Of a stretch of 24,577 nucleotides of DNA, positions 11,404 through 24,000 are shown piece by piece. Numbering within the stretch: position 1 is the first letter of the stretch; every line of letters starts with the position of its first letter. The stretch is from Echinococcus granulosus (taxonomy: Eukaryota > Platyhelminthes > Cestoda > Cyclophyllidea > Taeniidae). The translations under genes were made by a program, and so were the position numbers. The notes below the pieces were generated by a model, which was not told the DNA's origin, did no database searches, and saw nothing but the letters and a program-made list of their open reading frames with translations. The DNA is taken from the NCBI RefSeq assembly GCF_000524195.1, contig NW_020170568.1, positions 92,296 through 116,872 on the forward strand, read 5' to 3'.

Positions 11404-11533
11404 GTAAGAGTGATCGCACTTTTATAAATTAGGTCATTAATCGTGCATTTTTAATAACAATCTTTTAAAATCGCTTTCTTTCTCTGCCCACTAATGCCAT
11501 TAATTACACAAAATATCTAACTTTTATGTACAG
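11404..11533 (+). other. 130-bp segment with intron-like ends
   Basis: This segment is present once, between the gap and the tandem unit. It begins GTAAGAG, a good spliceosomal donor. It ends TTTTATGTACAG, a plausible acceptor, with a pyrimidine-rich patch at about 11470-11490 and a branch-point-like TATCTAAC whose candidate A is at 11520, 13 bases before the end. Its length is normal for a small invertebrate intron. Its last base is also the last base before the 6.5-kb duplicated unit begins. No coding exon can be shown on either side, and the donor sits directly against the N run, so the exon that should precede it is unseen. The resemblance may be chance. Confidence 0.35.
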
Positions 11534-14500
11534 ATAAAAGGTAAAAAGTGAACTTGGACTTCTGTTTTACGTTTTGTTTTAAGTAACTCGGATTTGACCT
11601 ATCATTCGCCCGTATACTCGACAGTGATTTGAGTTCATGCATCGCGAGTTTAAGCTTCTTTGCGTCATCTCGGCCGCATCTACTAATGGTGAATCCAGGC
11701 GTCTACAATTTATTGCTCAATGAGTGCTGCAGTTTTAATTATCAGTTCTCAAATGGCAGCTCAATTCTTATGGCGCCGGGCATGGTCCGTAACTCTCTTT
11801 TCCCACATATCTTAGATTTGTTATTCGAATGCCCATGTCGGGCTATGTGGTATAACCGCAGCCTCATAGTTGACACCCTACGAGCAAGCGACTTGCCTCT
11901 TATAGTAGATCGCCTCCGATTTTCTCCATTTTACATGCGCGACGTCGTACAATACGAAAAGGATTTTTACATTTTGATACTTCCCCTTCAAGGAGGCTAT
12001 GATATCTTGTAATCCTTAGGTTTGCAGTTTTTTTTTCAAAATCAAAAAATATGTGTTTCCTGATAATTGATATGTTAATGGTTTTAATGCGGTTTTATTA
12101 CGTGGTTAATTGAATTTTTAAAAGTTAGTTGGTACCTCTACATTGTATGATGATTGCCTATTGCCTGGGTCCATTGCCCATTGGTGGGTGCATTACAACT
12201 TGTTGAAGTGGTTTCCAGGCCCCTAACTACAGGTCAGGGAGCAGAGGAACGAGAGACGTATTCGCACAGAAATCTGACCTGATTGACGATACGTGAGGTC
12301 TCCTTTTGCACAACCTGCATTCGAAAGGCAAAATTTATGCTTATCTGCTTTGGACTAACCGGAAAAGACCTGTCTTATGCAGGGAAATGGTGTGGTGAGT
12401 GTTTTAGGGGACATATGTTGGCATTCCACTGCATTTTACGGTACACCATTGCTGTAGAAATTAAATAAGGAAATGCCATTTGGGAGAAATACTTCTTTAC
12501 CCCGATTGGAAAATAAGCATTGTTCGACTGAGCAGGTAGGCTCTAGCGCTGGCGTCAGCTTGGTGTTGGTAAAACTTGTGCTGCAAGATGAGGGGTCACC
12601 TGTCGCACGTGGATATGCAGCCACATGTGTTAGCCAGAACATTAAAGGAGATGCTTACAGAGCACGAGAAAAGAAGTGCGATTCCTTCATGAGTACTAAA
12701 TGGGAGAATTTTACGCTTGACGAGTGGTCATTGAGGTAGTCGTGTTTCTATCTTGGAGTTTGTTTAACGTGCAACGATAATGGGTGCTGTGTTGGGTGAT
12801 GTCATGCCAGTGTGTGGCATTTCCTTTCACCCTACTGACTTACTGCAGAAGTGCAACGAGCTATTTTGTTCAGTTAGCTGCCAGATTCAGGCAGACCGGT
12901 CTGCGTAGACAATTTGGATTTAACCTGCATCATATGTGATTATGTATTTGTTTGTTGGTTATTTGGCCAGTCGTTTGGCCATTTAAATCTTCTGCGAGGT
13001 GAGGGATATGGGATTGCAAGGAGCGCCTGACGTTCGAGAGAAGAAAGTCTCTGCTGTTTAGTTAATAAGGTTAGTTGATTAGTTTGTGCTAAGTTAAAAG
13101 GATTTTTCGCCAAAGTTGTGCACAGACATTGAGGCAAGTTATTCACTTCCAAACTGACGTTTGGCTGCCATGAAGCTGCGATTGGGTATGTGGGAAGGGG
13201 GAGGGGGAATCTAGTAACACGGTCATTGAAATAGCCAGATGTTGTAATCACTGTGATTCCCCTTAGCAAGACTAGTGGCCAATGCACCTCTATTCGACAC
13301 AAAGAAATAGGAAAATAAGTGCCTTTTATTTTTCTTTCGGATAAAAGATTTGCAGGTAAAATCAGGGAGAATTGTGCCTTTGCTGCTGCAGTGAATCAAG
13401 GGCACCAGAGTGTCAGAGGGATTGATAAGCCTAGTAGCACTGGGAAGCTTACCGAGTCATCCGTGGTAAAGAATGATTCGCCAGGAATGGAGCACTAAGG
13501 CATTAGAATTGCGGATCAGGTGAATCAAACAGCCCATTTCTCTCAAAATAACTATAAGTTGTGGCAAAACTTCACAGGTTAAGGGCGGCTGTGAGAAGTC
13601 GGAGGCGTTTCTTATGCTGCCCGAACTGCATAACTTCTGGGCAAAACACAAGCGGAACTTCAAAATTTCGTTTTTCGTACATATAGGTAATTAAGGAGTT
13701 CAAAGAGGCTCCACCTCGATTTTCTTGGGTAAATTTTAAGAATAGGCGACTCATAACAAAAGTAATAACAAAGCTGACTGGTTTTTCTCTTCAAAATACA
13801 GCTGCTGCATCACCAGATGTATATGAGGTGACAACGCCATTCGTGTTGTTTTGGGGTGTAGATGTCACTCTAATGTCCTCGCTTGTAGAGCAGCAGATAC
13901 CGCGGGTTAAACCTAGCCCTAAAAAAACATGGAATCATTTGCATCGGCCAAAATACGCAGCAAAATGTGGCTGATTCATCAATACCAGGACCTAGCAATA
14001 AAGGTAACAAAATCAGCATGAAATAAAAAAAGGATTCATGCACCAAGTGTAGAGTAAATATGCAGCATTGAAAAGTTTGGTCATGAAATGCACATAAACA
14101 AGTTTTCACTGAGTCCCCTGTCACATACGCGTGATCTTGGCAAGTAGGCATCGCCAATGGAGCCTTTTTCTGTTGAATGCTCTGTTTAGGGGCTCCTTCT
14201 GCTATTCAAGTAGAGCCCACGCCCATGAAACCAAGTCGCAACTCCACTGCTGCTCACCCACATCACATCCCTTCAATGCTCTGCAAATGGATCCTTCCAA
14301 TGCTGTTCCTGAATTAACGTATGGCACTGATCGCTTCAGCTTATGGAGAAGACTCACCAACCACGTTCTCACTACAACCCGTCGCCCGAAATTATTGTCA
14401 TTTCCAACTGACGGGACTTCTGCCTGCATTGATTTTAAATGTCAGATGGGTAAACAGAAGACGGGGAGAAAAGGCCGACCAATCTCTCTTAATATCTTTG

Positions 14501-17500
14501 TCTTTTGTGCCAAACGAATCCCATTATGCGGTAGGAGCTATTCACCATTTCAGGTTAACCATTTTCGCACATCTTCGTTGGTGTACAACTTATACTATAT
14601 GGCTTCTGGATAAAATCAGTCTTACTAACCACAACATAGATATTCTTGTTCACTGTTTCATAAATTAGTGCAAAAGATGGGTTCAGAGTGAGTCCAAATC
14701 AATTTCCTTAAGTAATATTTGCGAAAAGGTGACCAACCAGAAAAAAAATAAAGCAGGTAGTCTTTTTTTCTAAAAAAGATTGTCATACCGATACGTGCAT
14801 ATGAGGTGGTCGAGAAATTTGTGCTTTTTGGGATTTAACTGTCTCCCCGAATTCCACATGTGTAAAACGCGAATGATTCCATGCATTACCTATAAACCCC
14901 GGAAGGTATGAAAGCAGTTGTAATTATCAAATCACATAGTAAAAAAAAACTAGTTCACCACCAGTAAGATATCAATAAATGCAGCAAAAGCAGTTTAAAA
15001 TGTCACAGATTCCAGTTTTAACTGTTTGAAGAAGCGGTATGGTTTTGAGGCACGTAAAGCGACATACCTCCTTCTTTCTCTGCCTTGCGTTTAAACATGG
15101 GTGTACTTGTGTTTCATTAATTGTGATTTCACTCTGCAGTGTACCATTTTGATCAAGCTGAAGTGTTTGACCAAACCACCTTTCCTAATCCTTGTTCGCC
15201 TAACGATGGAATAAGCGTGACTGCATATAAATTGGCACCTATAATTGCAGAAATGCACTTTTCAAAAATACATGAATTAAAAACTGTGTTTAAGTAAATT
15301 GTATGCAAGGGTTTGTTTACATTGCCCAAGGTCTTTCACCTTGACGCGAAACGAATTCAATCATAAAACATTTTGCTAGCGATAAGAATGTGTTGAAACC
15401 TGTTTAACCTAAAACCTGTCCCATCAAAAAAATTTGCAACATTTACACATATACAAACTTAAAGTAGTCTTTTGCACCTACACAGTTAACTCTGTTTGCC
15501 CCATCCTGCATGAGTTTCCCCAGGATTAATTTTCGCACATGCAAAGATCTCTTTTATGCAAGCCACCCTTTTAAATAATTAATAATAAAAGGGAAGTTTT
15601 TTGTTTTTAAAAGGTTACATTTTTATTAATGCTTATTAGTCGAGTTTTCATTAGAACAAATGTGGATATGTTAAGTTAGTGCAAATGGGTCAACTTAAGG
15701 TTCTCAGTAGTGTGTGTATCCACTCTTTTATCTTCCTTTAGACCATTTCAGCTGGTTTTTTGCATATTCTTTGTCAGTATGCAGTATGTGCTGCTAATAC
15801 TACTGCCTCGACTTTTTCCAAGTACGAAAGTATACAGGGCGCCAAAGCTGTCCCAACTTCATATCCACTTCTCATGTAAAAAGTGTACCTATCATCTACC
15901 CATGTTTAAAGCCCACTAAATTGCACCAAAAAAATGTTATGCAACAAATTCTATGGCTGAAAGGGAATAACTAAAGATTCCTGGTTTTTTGTCGTACACT
16001 ATTAATTAGTCATTACACCTTATACAAAAGTTTAGCTCAAACGTTCAGGATTTAGAGCAATTTTTATTGACAGATGCTTATAAATACATATGGCAGCATG
16101 GTTTTGGTATTTGTTAAGTTGTAGCAAAATGCTGGTATTCAATTAAAGGTGCGAATTTAATTGCATTTGATGTTTGCAATTATTCCAACCACAAATTATC
16201 GCAGGCGTTTTTACTTTTCTTCGTGCAGTTTACCTACCCAATGCCTATTTATTGCTGCCTGCCTGCAGAGACAAAACATAGGCAGGAAAGGATTAGGTAA
16301 ATGAGGCAACAAGCATTACGAATGACACATGGAGTACTGTTAATCGTAAATCAATCAGCCTAACTGCAGGAAGGCATACTTCTTACCATAAAATGTTCAC
16401 ATTATTCACTGACACACGTAAGCTCATTATCTTAATGGCGTTCTTACCCTCAGGAAAACAATACTGATGACTGTTGCAACCAGACAAAACACCTGTTTAG
16501 AAATTCCTTCACATTGGTTTTTTTGGGTTGCTACCCCTAAAGTACCAGTTCACTTAAATAGATGGCAATGAACTCACTTTGGGTATGCCTTAACATATTT
16601 GGCTTCGTAAACCGGCTACCCTGCGATGAATGACCACTACACGAACCTTTTAAAACATCCTACAACTTGCTTGCATTTGCTTAGTCGAGTTTTAAAACTT
16701 CCGGTTATTTAAACCTCCACTCTTTCCAATGGTTTACATCGTACAAATAACTGGCAATAGCTGATCAGGCAGGAGCATTTTTTTTCGCATTACCGCAGGT
16801 TTATGCGCATGGTACTTTGTGTAGATAATTTCTTTCTGTCGAAAAGGTGAATTTGAAGAGAGGCTTTTCAAATTATGTGACAATGGAAGACACTGAGCCA
16901 TACCACTTGGCAAAGCGAACGCACTAGTTGACTGTTAGACAAGAAAATAAAACAAAATAAATAATGTTAATGAGAATAAATTTTGGTAATTTTACATGGG
17001 GGGAAATTAGGGCTAACTTAGACAACCAGATCGTCAGTTGAGTGTCAGTGAACGGCTTTAGTTTGCATTTTACAGTAATTTAAATGGGTAGCGAGCAAAC
17101 TCTTACTTAAATTGAGAGTAGTCTGGAAGCAAGCATTTATTGTGTGCCTTTATACAGAAGATGTCAAATGAATCATGTCAAGTCTCACCCACACACAAGC
17201 CATGTGAGTAAGTAAAGCGTCGACACCATCAATCAAAGTCAGTCTTCCAGTGCTCATCCCGGTGTATTTGTTATTTTCTAGGCCGCAGAACAACTGTCAT
17301 TTCTTTGAATTTTTCAGTGACTAAAAGCCTTATCTCGACTTGGTAATTTAGCGCATCACCGTAGCCAATCACGAAGGTATACACGAATAATTCTGTTCAC
17401 GGAAATAACAAGGTCGACTATGCATAATTTTAGCTCCCAACGGGTGCTTAAGTTGTTTCAATATAATTTAGACTTGAGGATAGCTTTTCCTCATGGAACT

Positions 17501-18055
17501 CATTTCTGGATTTTACATAAACATTGAGACAGATGCATAAATTTAGCGGGAGTGAGAAGTGAAGTAAAGCTGAAATCGTTCCTAGTTTAAAGCAAAGTTA
17601 CGGATTCTCTTGCCCCTCGCTTACTGCTAGTCCTACATTGATAGATTAAAGTGGCCATCGATGTCTGATAAGTCTTGAAAAAATACCATTGCAAATATGG
17701 CAGTAGTTGAGAATCAGGCAGCTTCACTATTTGCGTCAATTTAATGAACCGCTACAATGAACTTAGCATTTGAAATATTGACTTGAATGACGAGTGGAAA
17801 AAAGGAGCCAATATATACTCCCTAACACTCACTGTAAACGTGGTTTCAAGATACTTGCAACTCTGCATTTATTGGTCCCAAGTAGAGCGCCAATAACCGA
17901 CACTCGAGTACCACAAGTAAATGTCTCCCCATGTATCTTGCGTAAGGGTGCTTGTGCTTCCAATCAGTTAAGTGCCGATTCACGGAGAGGAGAGAGAGCC
18001 ACACCCTACACTGACTCTACATTTATTGTCACATGCGTCAAGCTACGCAGACTGA
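11534..18055 (+). repeat. 6,522-bp tandem unit, copy 1
   Basis: Every landmark here recurs exactly 6,522 bases downstream in the same orientation, with no net insertion or deletion; the long A and T runs I checked have equal lengths in both copies. The first shared base is 11534 (11533 is G, its partner 18055 is A). The largest open frames are at 14131-14613 (160 codons from GTG, 108 from the ATG at 14287) and 11629-12012 (127 codons from TTG, 108 from the ATG at 11686). They match no family I recognise and have overlapping frames on the other strand, so I do not call them genes. The unit also holds a 14-bp perfect palindrome (12891-12904), an A/T-run hairpin (14739-14771) and a hairpin with an 8-bp stem (15566-15593). 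No transposon hallmark was found. Confidence 0.97.
15566..15593. other. Perfect 8-bp stem hairpin in tandem unit
   Basis: CCCTTTTA and TAAAAGGG enclose a 12-base A/T loop, so the strand can fold back. The same structure recurs at 22088-22115. In an AT-rich eukaryotic setting no role can be assigned. Confidence 0.5.
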
Positions 18056-21000
18056 ATAAAAGGTAAAAAGTGAACTTGGACTTCTGTTTTACGTTTTGTT
18101 TTAAGTAACTCGGATTTGACCTATCATTCGCCCGTATACTCGACAGTGATTTGAGTTCATGCATCGCGAGTTTAAGCTTCTTTGCGTCATCTCGGCCGCA
18201 TCTACTAATGGTGAATCCAGGCGTCTACAATTTATTGCTCAATGAGTGCTGCAGTTTTAATTATCAGTTCTCAAATGGCAGCTCAATTCTTATGGCGCCG
18301 GGCATGGTCCGTAACTCTCTTTTCCCACATATCTTAGATTTGTTATTCGAATGCCCATGTCGGGCTATGTGGTATAACCGCAGCCTCATAGTTGACACCC
18401 TACGAGCAAGCGACTTGCCTCTTATAGTAGATCGCCTCCGATTTTCTCCATTTTACATGCGCGACGTCGTACAATACGAAAAGGATTTTTACATTTTGAT
18501 ACTTCCCCTTCAAGGAGGCTATGATATCTTGTAATCCTTAGGTTTGCAGTTTTTTTTTCAAAATCAAAAAATATGTGTTTCCTGATAATTGATATGTTAA
18601 TGGTTTTAATGCGGTTTTATTACGTGGTTAATTGAATTTTTAAAAGTTAGTTGGTACCTCTACATTGTATGATGATTGCCTATTGCCTGGGTCCATTGCC
18701 CATTGGTGGGTGCATTACAACTTGTTGAAGTGGTTTCCAGGCCCCTAACTACAGGTCAGGGAGCAGAGGAACGAGAGACGTATTCGCACAGAAATCTGAC
18801 CTGATTGACGATACGTGAGGTCTCCTTTTGCACAACCTGCATTCGAAAGGCAAAATTTATGCTTATCTGCTTTGGACTAACCGGAAAAGACCTGTCTTAT
18901 GCAGGGAAATGGTGTGGTGAGTGTTTTAGGGGACATATGTTGGCATTCCACTGCATTTTACGGTACACCATTGCTGTAGAAATTAAATAAGGAAATGCCA
19001 TTTGGGAGAAATACTTCTTTACCCCGATTGGAAAATAAGCATTGTTCGACTGAGCAGGTAGGCTCTAGCGCTGGCGTCAGCTTGGTGTTGGTAAAACTTG
19101 TGCTGCAAGATGAGGGGTCACCTGTCGCACGTGGATATGCAGCCACATGTGTTAGCCAGAACATTAAAGGAGATGCTTACAGAGCACGAGAAAAGAAGTG
19201 CGATTCCTTCATGAGTACTAAATGGGAGAATTTTACGCTTGACGAGTGGTCATTGAGGTAGTCGTGTTTCTATCTTGGAGTTTGTTTAACGTGCAACGAT
19301 AATGGGTGCTGTGTTGGGTGATGTCATGCCAGTGTGTGGCATTTCCTTTCACCCTACTGACTTACTGCAGAAGTGCAACGAGCTATTTTGTTCAGTTAGC
19401 TGCCAGATTCAGGCAGACCGGTCTGCGTAGACAATTTGGATTTAACCTGCATCATATGTGATTATGTATTTGTTTGTTGGTTATTTGGCCAGTCGTTTGG
19501 CCATTTAAATCTTCTGCGAGGTGAGGGATATGGGATTGCAAGGAGCGCCTGACGTTCGAGAGAAGAAAGTCTCTGCTGTTTAGTTAATAAGGTTAGTTGA
19601 TTAGTTTGTGCTAAGTTAAAAGGATTTTTCGCCAAAGTTGTGCACAGACATTGAGGCAAGTTATTCACTTCCAAACTGACGTTTGGCTGCCATGAAGCTG
19701 CGATTGGGTATGTGGGAAGGGGGAGGGGGAATCTAGTAACACGGTCATTGAAATAGCCAGATGTTGTAATCACTGTGATTCCCCTTAGCAAGACTAGTGG
19801 CCAATGCACCTCTATTCGACACAAAGAAATAGGAAAATAAGTGCCTTTTATTTTTCTTTCGGATAAAAGATTTGCAGGTAAAATCAGGGAGAATTGTGCC
19901 TTTGCTGCTGCAGTGAATCAAGGGCACCAGAGTGTCAGAGGGATTGATAAGCCTAGTAGCACTGGGAAGCTTACCGAGTCATCCGTGGTAAAGAATGATT
20001 CGCCAGGAATGGAGCACTAAGGCATTAGAATTGCGGATCAGGTGAATCAAACAGCCCATTTCTCTCAAAATAACTATAAGTTGTGGCAAAACTTCACAGG
20101 TTAAGGGCGGCTGTGAGAAGTCGGAGGCGTTTCTTATGCTGCCCGAACTGCATAACTTCTGGGCAAAACACAAGCGGAACTTCAAAATTTCGTTTTTCGT
20201 ACATATAGGTAATTAAGGAGTTCAAAGAGGCTCCACCTCGATTTTCTTGGGTAAATTTTAAGAATAGGCGACTCATAACAAAAGTAATAACAAAGCTGAC
20301 TGGTTTTTCTCTTCAAAATACAGCTGCTGCATCACCAGATGTATATGAGGTGACAACGCCATTCGTGTTGTTTTGGGGTGTAGATGTCACTCTAATGTCC
20401 TCGCTTGTAGAGCAGCAGATACCGCGGGTTAAACCTAGCCCTAAAAAAACATGGAATCATTTGCATCGGCCAAAATACGCAGCAAAATGTGGCTGATTCA
20501 TCAATACCAGGACCTAGCAATAAAGGTAACAAAATCAGCATGAAATAAAAAAAGGATTCATGCACCAAGTGTAGAGTAAATATGCAGCATTGAAAAGTTT
20601 GGTCATGAAATGCACATAAACAAGTTTTCACTGAGTCCCCTGTCACATACGCGTGATCTTGGCAAGTAGGCATCGCCAATGGAGCCTTTTTCTGTTGAAT
20701 GCTCTGTTTAGGGGCTCCTTCTGCTATTCAAGTAGAGCCCACGCCCATGAAACCAAGTCGCAACTCCACTGCTGCTCACCCACATCACATCCCTTCAATG
20801 CTCTGCAAATGGATCCTTCCAATGCTGTTCCTGAATTAACGTATGGCACTGATCGCTTCAGCTTATGGAGAAGACTCACCAACCACGTTCTCACTACAAC
20901 CCGTCGCCCGAAATTATTGTCATTTCCAACTGACGGGACTTCTGCCTGCATTGATTTTAAATGTCAGATGGGTAAACAGAAGACGGGGAGAAAAGGCCGA

Positions 21001-24000
21001 CCAATCTCTCTTAATATCTTTGTCTTTTGTGCCAAACGAATCCCATTATGCGGTAGGAGCTATTCACCATTTCAGGTTAACCATTTTCGCACATCTTCGT
21101 TGGTGTACAACTTATACTATATGGCTTCTGGATAAAATCAGTCTTACTAACCACAACATAGATATTCTTGTTCACTGTTTCATAAATTAGTGCAAAAGAT
21201 GGGTTCAGAGTGAGTCCAAATCAATTTCCTTAAGTAATATTTGCGAAAAGGTGACCAACCAGAAAAAAAATAAAGCAGGTAGTCTTTTTTTCTAAAAAAG
21301 ATTGTCATACCGATACGTGCATATGAGGTGGTCGAGAAATTTGTGCTTTTTGGGATTTAACTGTCTCCCCGAATTCCACATGTGTAAAACGCGAATGATT
21401 CCATGCATTACCTATAAACCCCGGAAGGTATGAAAGCAGTTGTAATTATCAAATCACATAGTAAAAAAAAACTAGTTCACCACCAGTAAGATATCAATAA
21501 ATGCAGCAAAAGCAGTTTAAAATGTCACAGATTCCAGTTTTAACTGTTTGAAGAAGCGGTATGGTTTTGAGGCACGTAAAGCGACATACCTCCTTCTTTC
21601 TCTGCCTTGCGTTTAAACATGGGTGTACTTGTGTTTCATTAATTGTGATTTCACTCTGCAGTGTACCATTTTGATCAAGCTGAAGTGTTTGACCAAACCA
21701 CCTTTCCTAATCCTTGTTCGCCTAACGATGGAATAAGCGTGACTGCATATAAATTGGCACCTATAATTGCAGAAATGCACTTTTCAAAAATACATGAATT
21801 AAAAACTGTGTTTAAGTAAATTGTATGCAAGGGTTTGTTTACATTGCCCAAGGTCTTTCACCTTGACGCGAAACGAATTCAATCATAAAACATTTTGCTA
21901 GCGATAAGAATGTGTTGAAACCTGTTTAACCTAAAACCTGTCCCATCAAAAAAATTTGCAACATTTACACATATACAAACTTAAAGTAGTCTTTTGCACC
22001 TACACAGTTAACTCTGTTTGCCCCATCCTGCATGAGTTTCCCCAGGATTAATTTTCGCACATGCAAAGATCTCTTTTATGCAAGCCACCCTTTTAAATAA
22101 TTAATAATAAAAGGGAAGTTTTTTGTTTTTAAAAGGTTACATTTTTATTAATGCTTATTAGTCGAGTTTTCATTAGAACAAATGTGGATATGTTAAGTTA
22201 GTGCAAATGGGTCAACTTAAGGTTCTCAGTAGTGTGTGTATCCACTCTTTTATCTTCCTTTAGACCATTTCAGCTGGTTTTTTGCATATTCTTTGTCAGT
22301 ATGCAGTATGTGCTGCTAATACTACTGCCTCGACTTTTTCCAAGTACGAAAGTATACAGGGCGCCAAAGCTGTCCCAACTTCATATCCACTTCTCATGTA
22401 AAAAGTGTACCTATCATCTACCCATGTTTAAAGCCCACTAAATTGCACCAAAAAAATGTTATGCAACAAATTCTATGGCTGAAAGGGAATAACTAAAGAT
22501 TCCTGGTTTTTTGTCGTACACTATTAATTAGTCATTACACCTTATACAAAAGTTTAGCTCAAACGTTCAGGATTTAGAGCAATTTTTATTGACAGATGCT
22601 TATAAATACATATGGCAGCATGGTTTTGGTATTTGTTAAGTTGTAGCAAAATGCTGGTATTCAATTAAAGGTGCGAATTTAATTGCATTTGATGTTTGCA
22701 ATTATTCCAACCACAAATTATCGCAGGCGTTTTTACTTTTCTTCGTGCAGTTTACCTACCCAATGCCTATTTATTGCTGCCTGCCTGCAGAGACAAAACA
22801 TAGGCAGGAAAGGATTAGGTAAATGAGGCAACAAGCATTACGAATGACACATGGAGTACTGTTAATCGTAAATCAATCAGCCTAACTGCAGGAAGGCATA
22901 CTTCTTACCATAAAATGTTCACATTATTCACTGACACACGTAAGCTCATTATCTTAATGGCGTTCTTACCCTCAGGAAAACAATACTGATGACTGTTGCA
23001 ACCAGACAAAACACCTGTTTAGAAATTCCTTCACATTGGTTTTTTTGGGTTGCTACCCCTAAAGTACCAGTTCACTTAAATAGATGGCAATGAACTCACT
23101 TTGGGTATGCCTTAACATATTTGGCTTCGTAAACCGGCTACCCTGCGATGAATGACCACTACACGAACCTTTTAAAACATCCTACAACTTGCTTGCATTT
23201 GCTTAGTCGAGTTTTAAAACTTCCGGTTATTTAAACCTCCACTCTTTCCAATGGTTTACATCGTACAAATAACTGGCAATAGCTGATCAGGCAGGAGCAT
23301 TTTTTTTCGCATTACCGCAGGTTTATGCGCATGGTACTTTGTGTAGATAATTTCTTTCTGTCGAAAAGGTGAATTTGAAGAGAGGCTTTTCAAATTATGT
23401 GACAATGGAAGACACTGAGCCATACCACTTGGCAAAGCGAACGCACTAGTTGACTGTTAGACAAGAAAATAAAACAAAATAAATAATGTTAATGAGAATA
23501 AATTTTGGTAATTTTACATGGGGGGAAATTAGGGCTAACTTAGACAACCAGATCGTCAGTTGAGTGTCAGTGAACGGCTTTAGTTTGCATTTTACAGTAA
23601 TTTAAATGGGTAGCGAGCAAACTCTTACTTAAATTGAGAGTAGTCTGGAAGCAAGCATTTATTGTGTGCCTTTATACAGAAGATGTCAAATGAATCATGT
23701 CAAGTCTCACCCACACACAAGCCATGTGAGTAAGTAAAGCGTCGACACCATCAATCAAAGTCAGTCTTCCAGTGCTCATCCCGGTGTATTTGTTATTTTC
23801 TAGGCCGCAGAACAACTGTCATTTCTTTGAATTTTTCAGTGACTAAAAGCCTTATCTCGACTTGGTAATTTAGCGCATCACCGTAGCCAATCACGAAGGT
23901 ATACACGAATAATTCTGTTCACGGAAATAACAAGGTCGACTATGCATAATTTTAGCTCCCAACGGGTGCTTAAGTTGTTTCAATATAATTTAGACTTGAG

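Noticed and set aside
11629..12012. 127-codon open frame near the start of the tandem unit, repeated at 18151-18534
   Set aside because: TTG start, no domain recognised, no upstream exon visible. It is within what chance allows for this length of DNA.
12891..12904. Perfect 14-bp palindrome GCAGACCGGTCTGC (also 19413-19426)
   Set aside because: About one such palindrome is expected per 16 kb by chance, and no partner site or gene is nearby.
14131..14613. 160-codon open frame in the tandem unit, repeated at 20653-21135
   Set aside because: It starts on GTG, its first ATG lies 52 codons in, it has no recognisable domain and is overlapped by another plus-strand frame and a minus-strand frame. 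The second copy adds no evidence because the whole unit is duplicated.
14739..14771. A-run/T-run hairpin followed by T-rich sequence, terminator-like (also 21261-21293)
   Set aside because: Built only of A and T runs in AT-rich eukaryotic DNA. A bacterial-type terminator reading does not fit the rest of the window.
17794..18066. Open frame crossing the unit-unit junction
   Set aside because: It is open only because two copies abut and stops a few codons into the second copy. No protein family is recognised.
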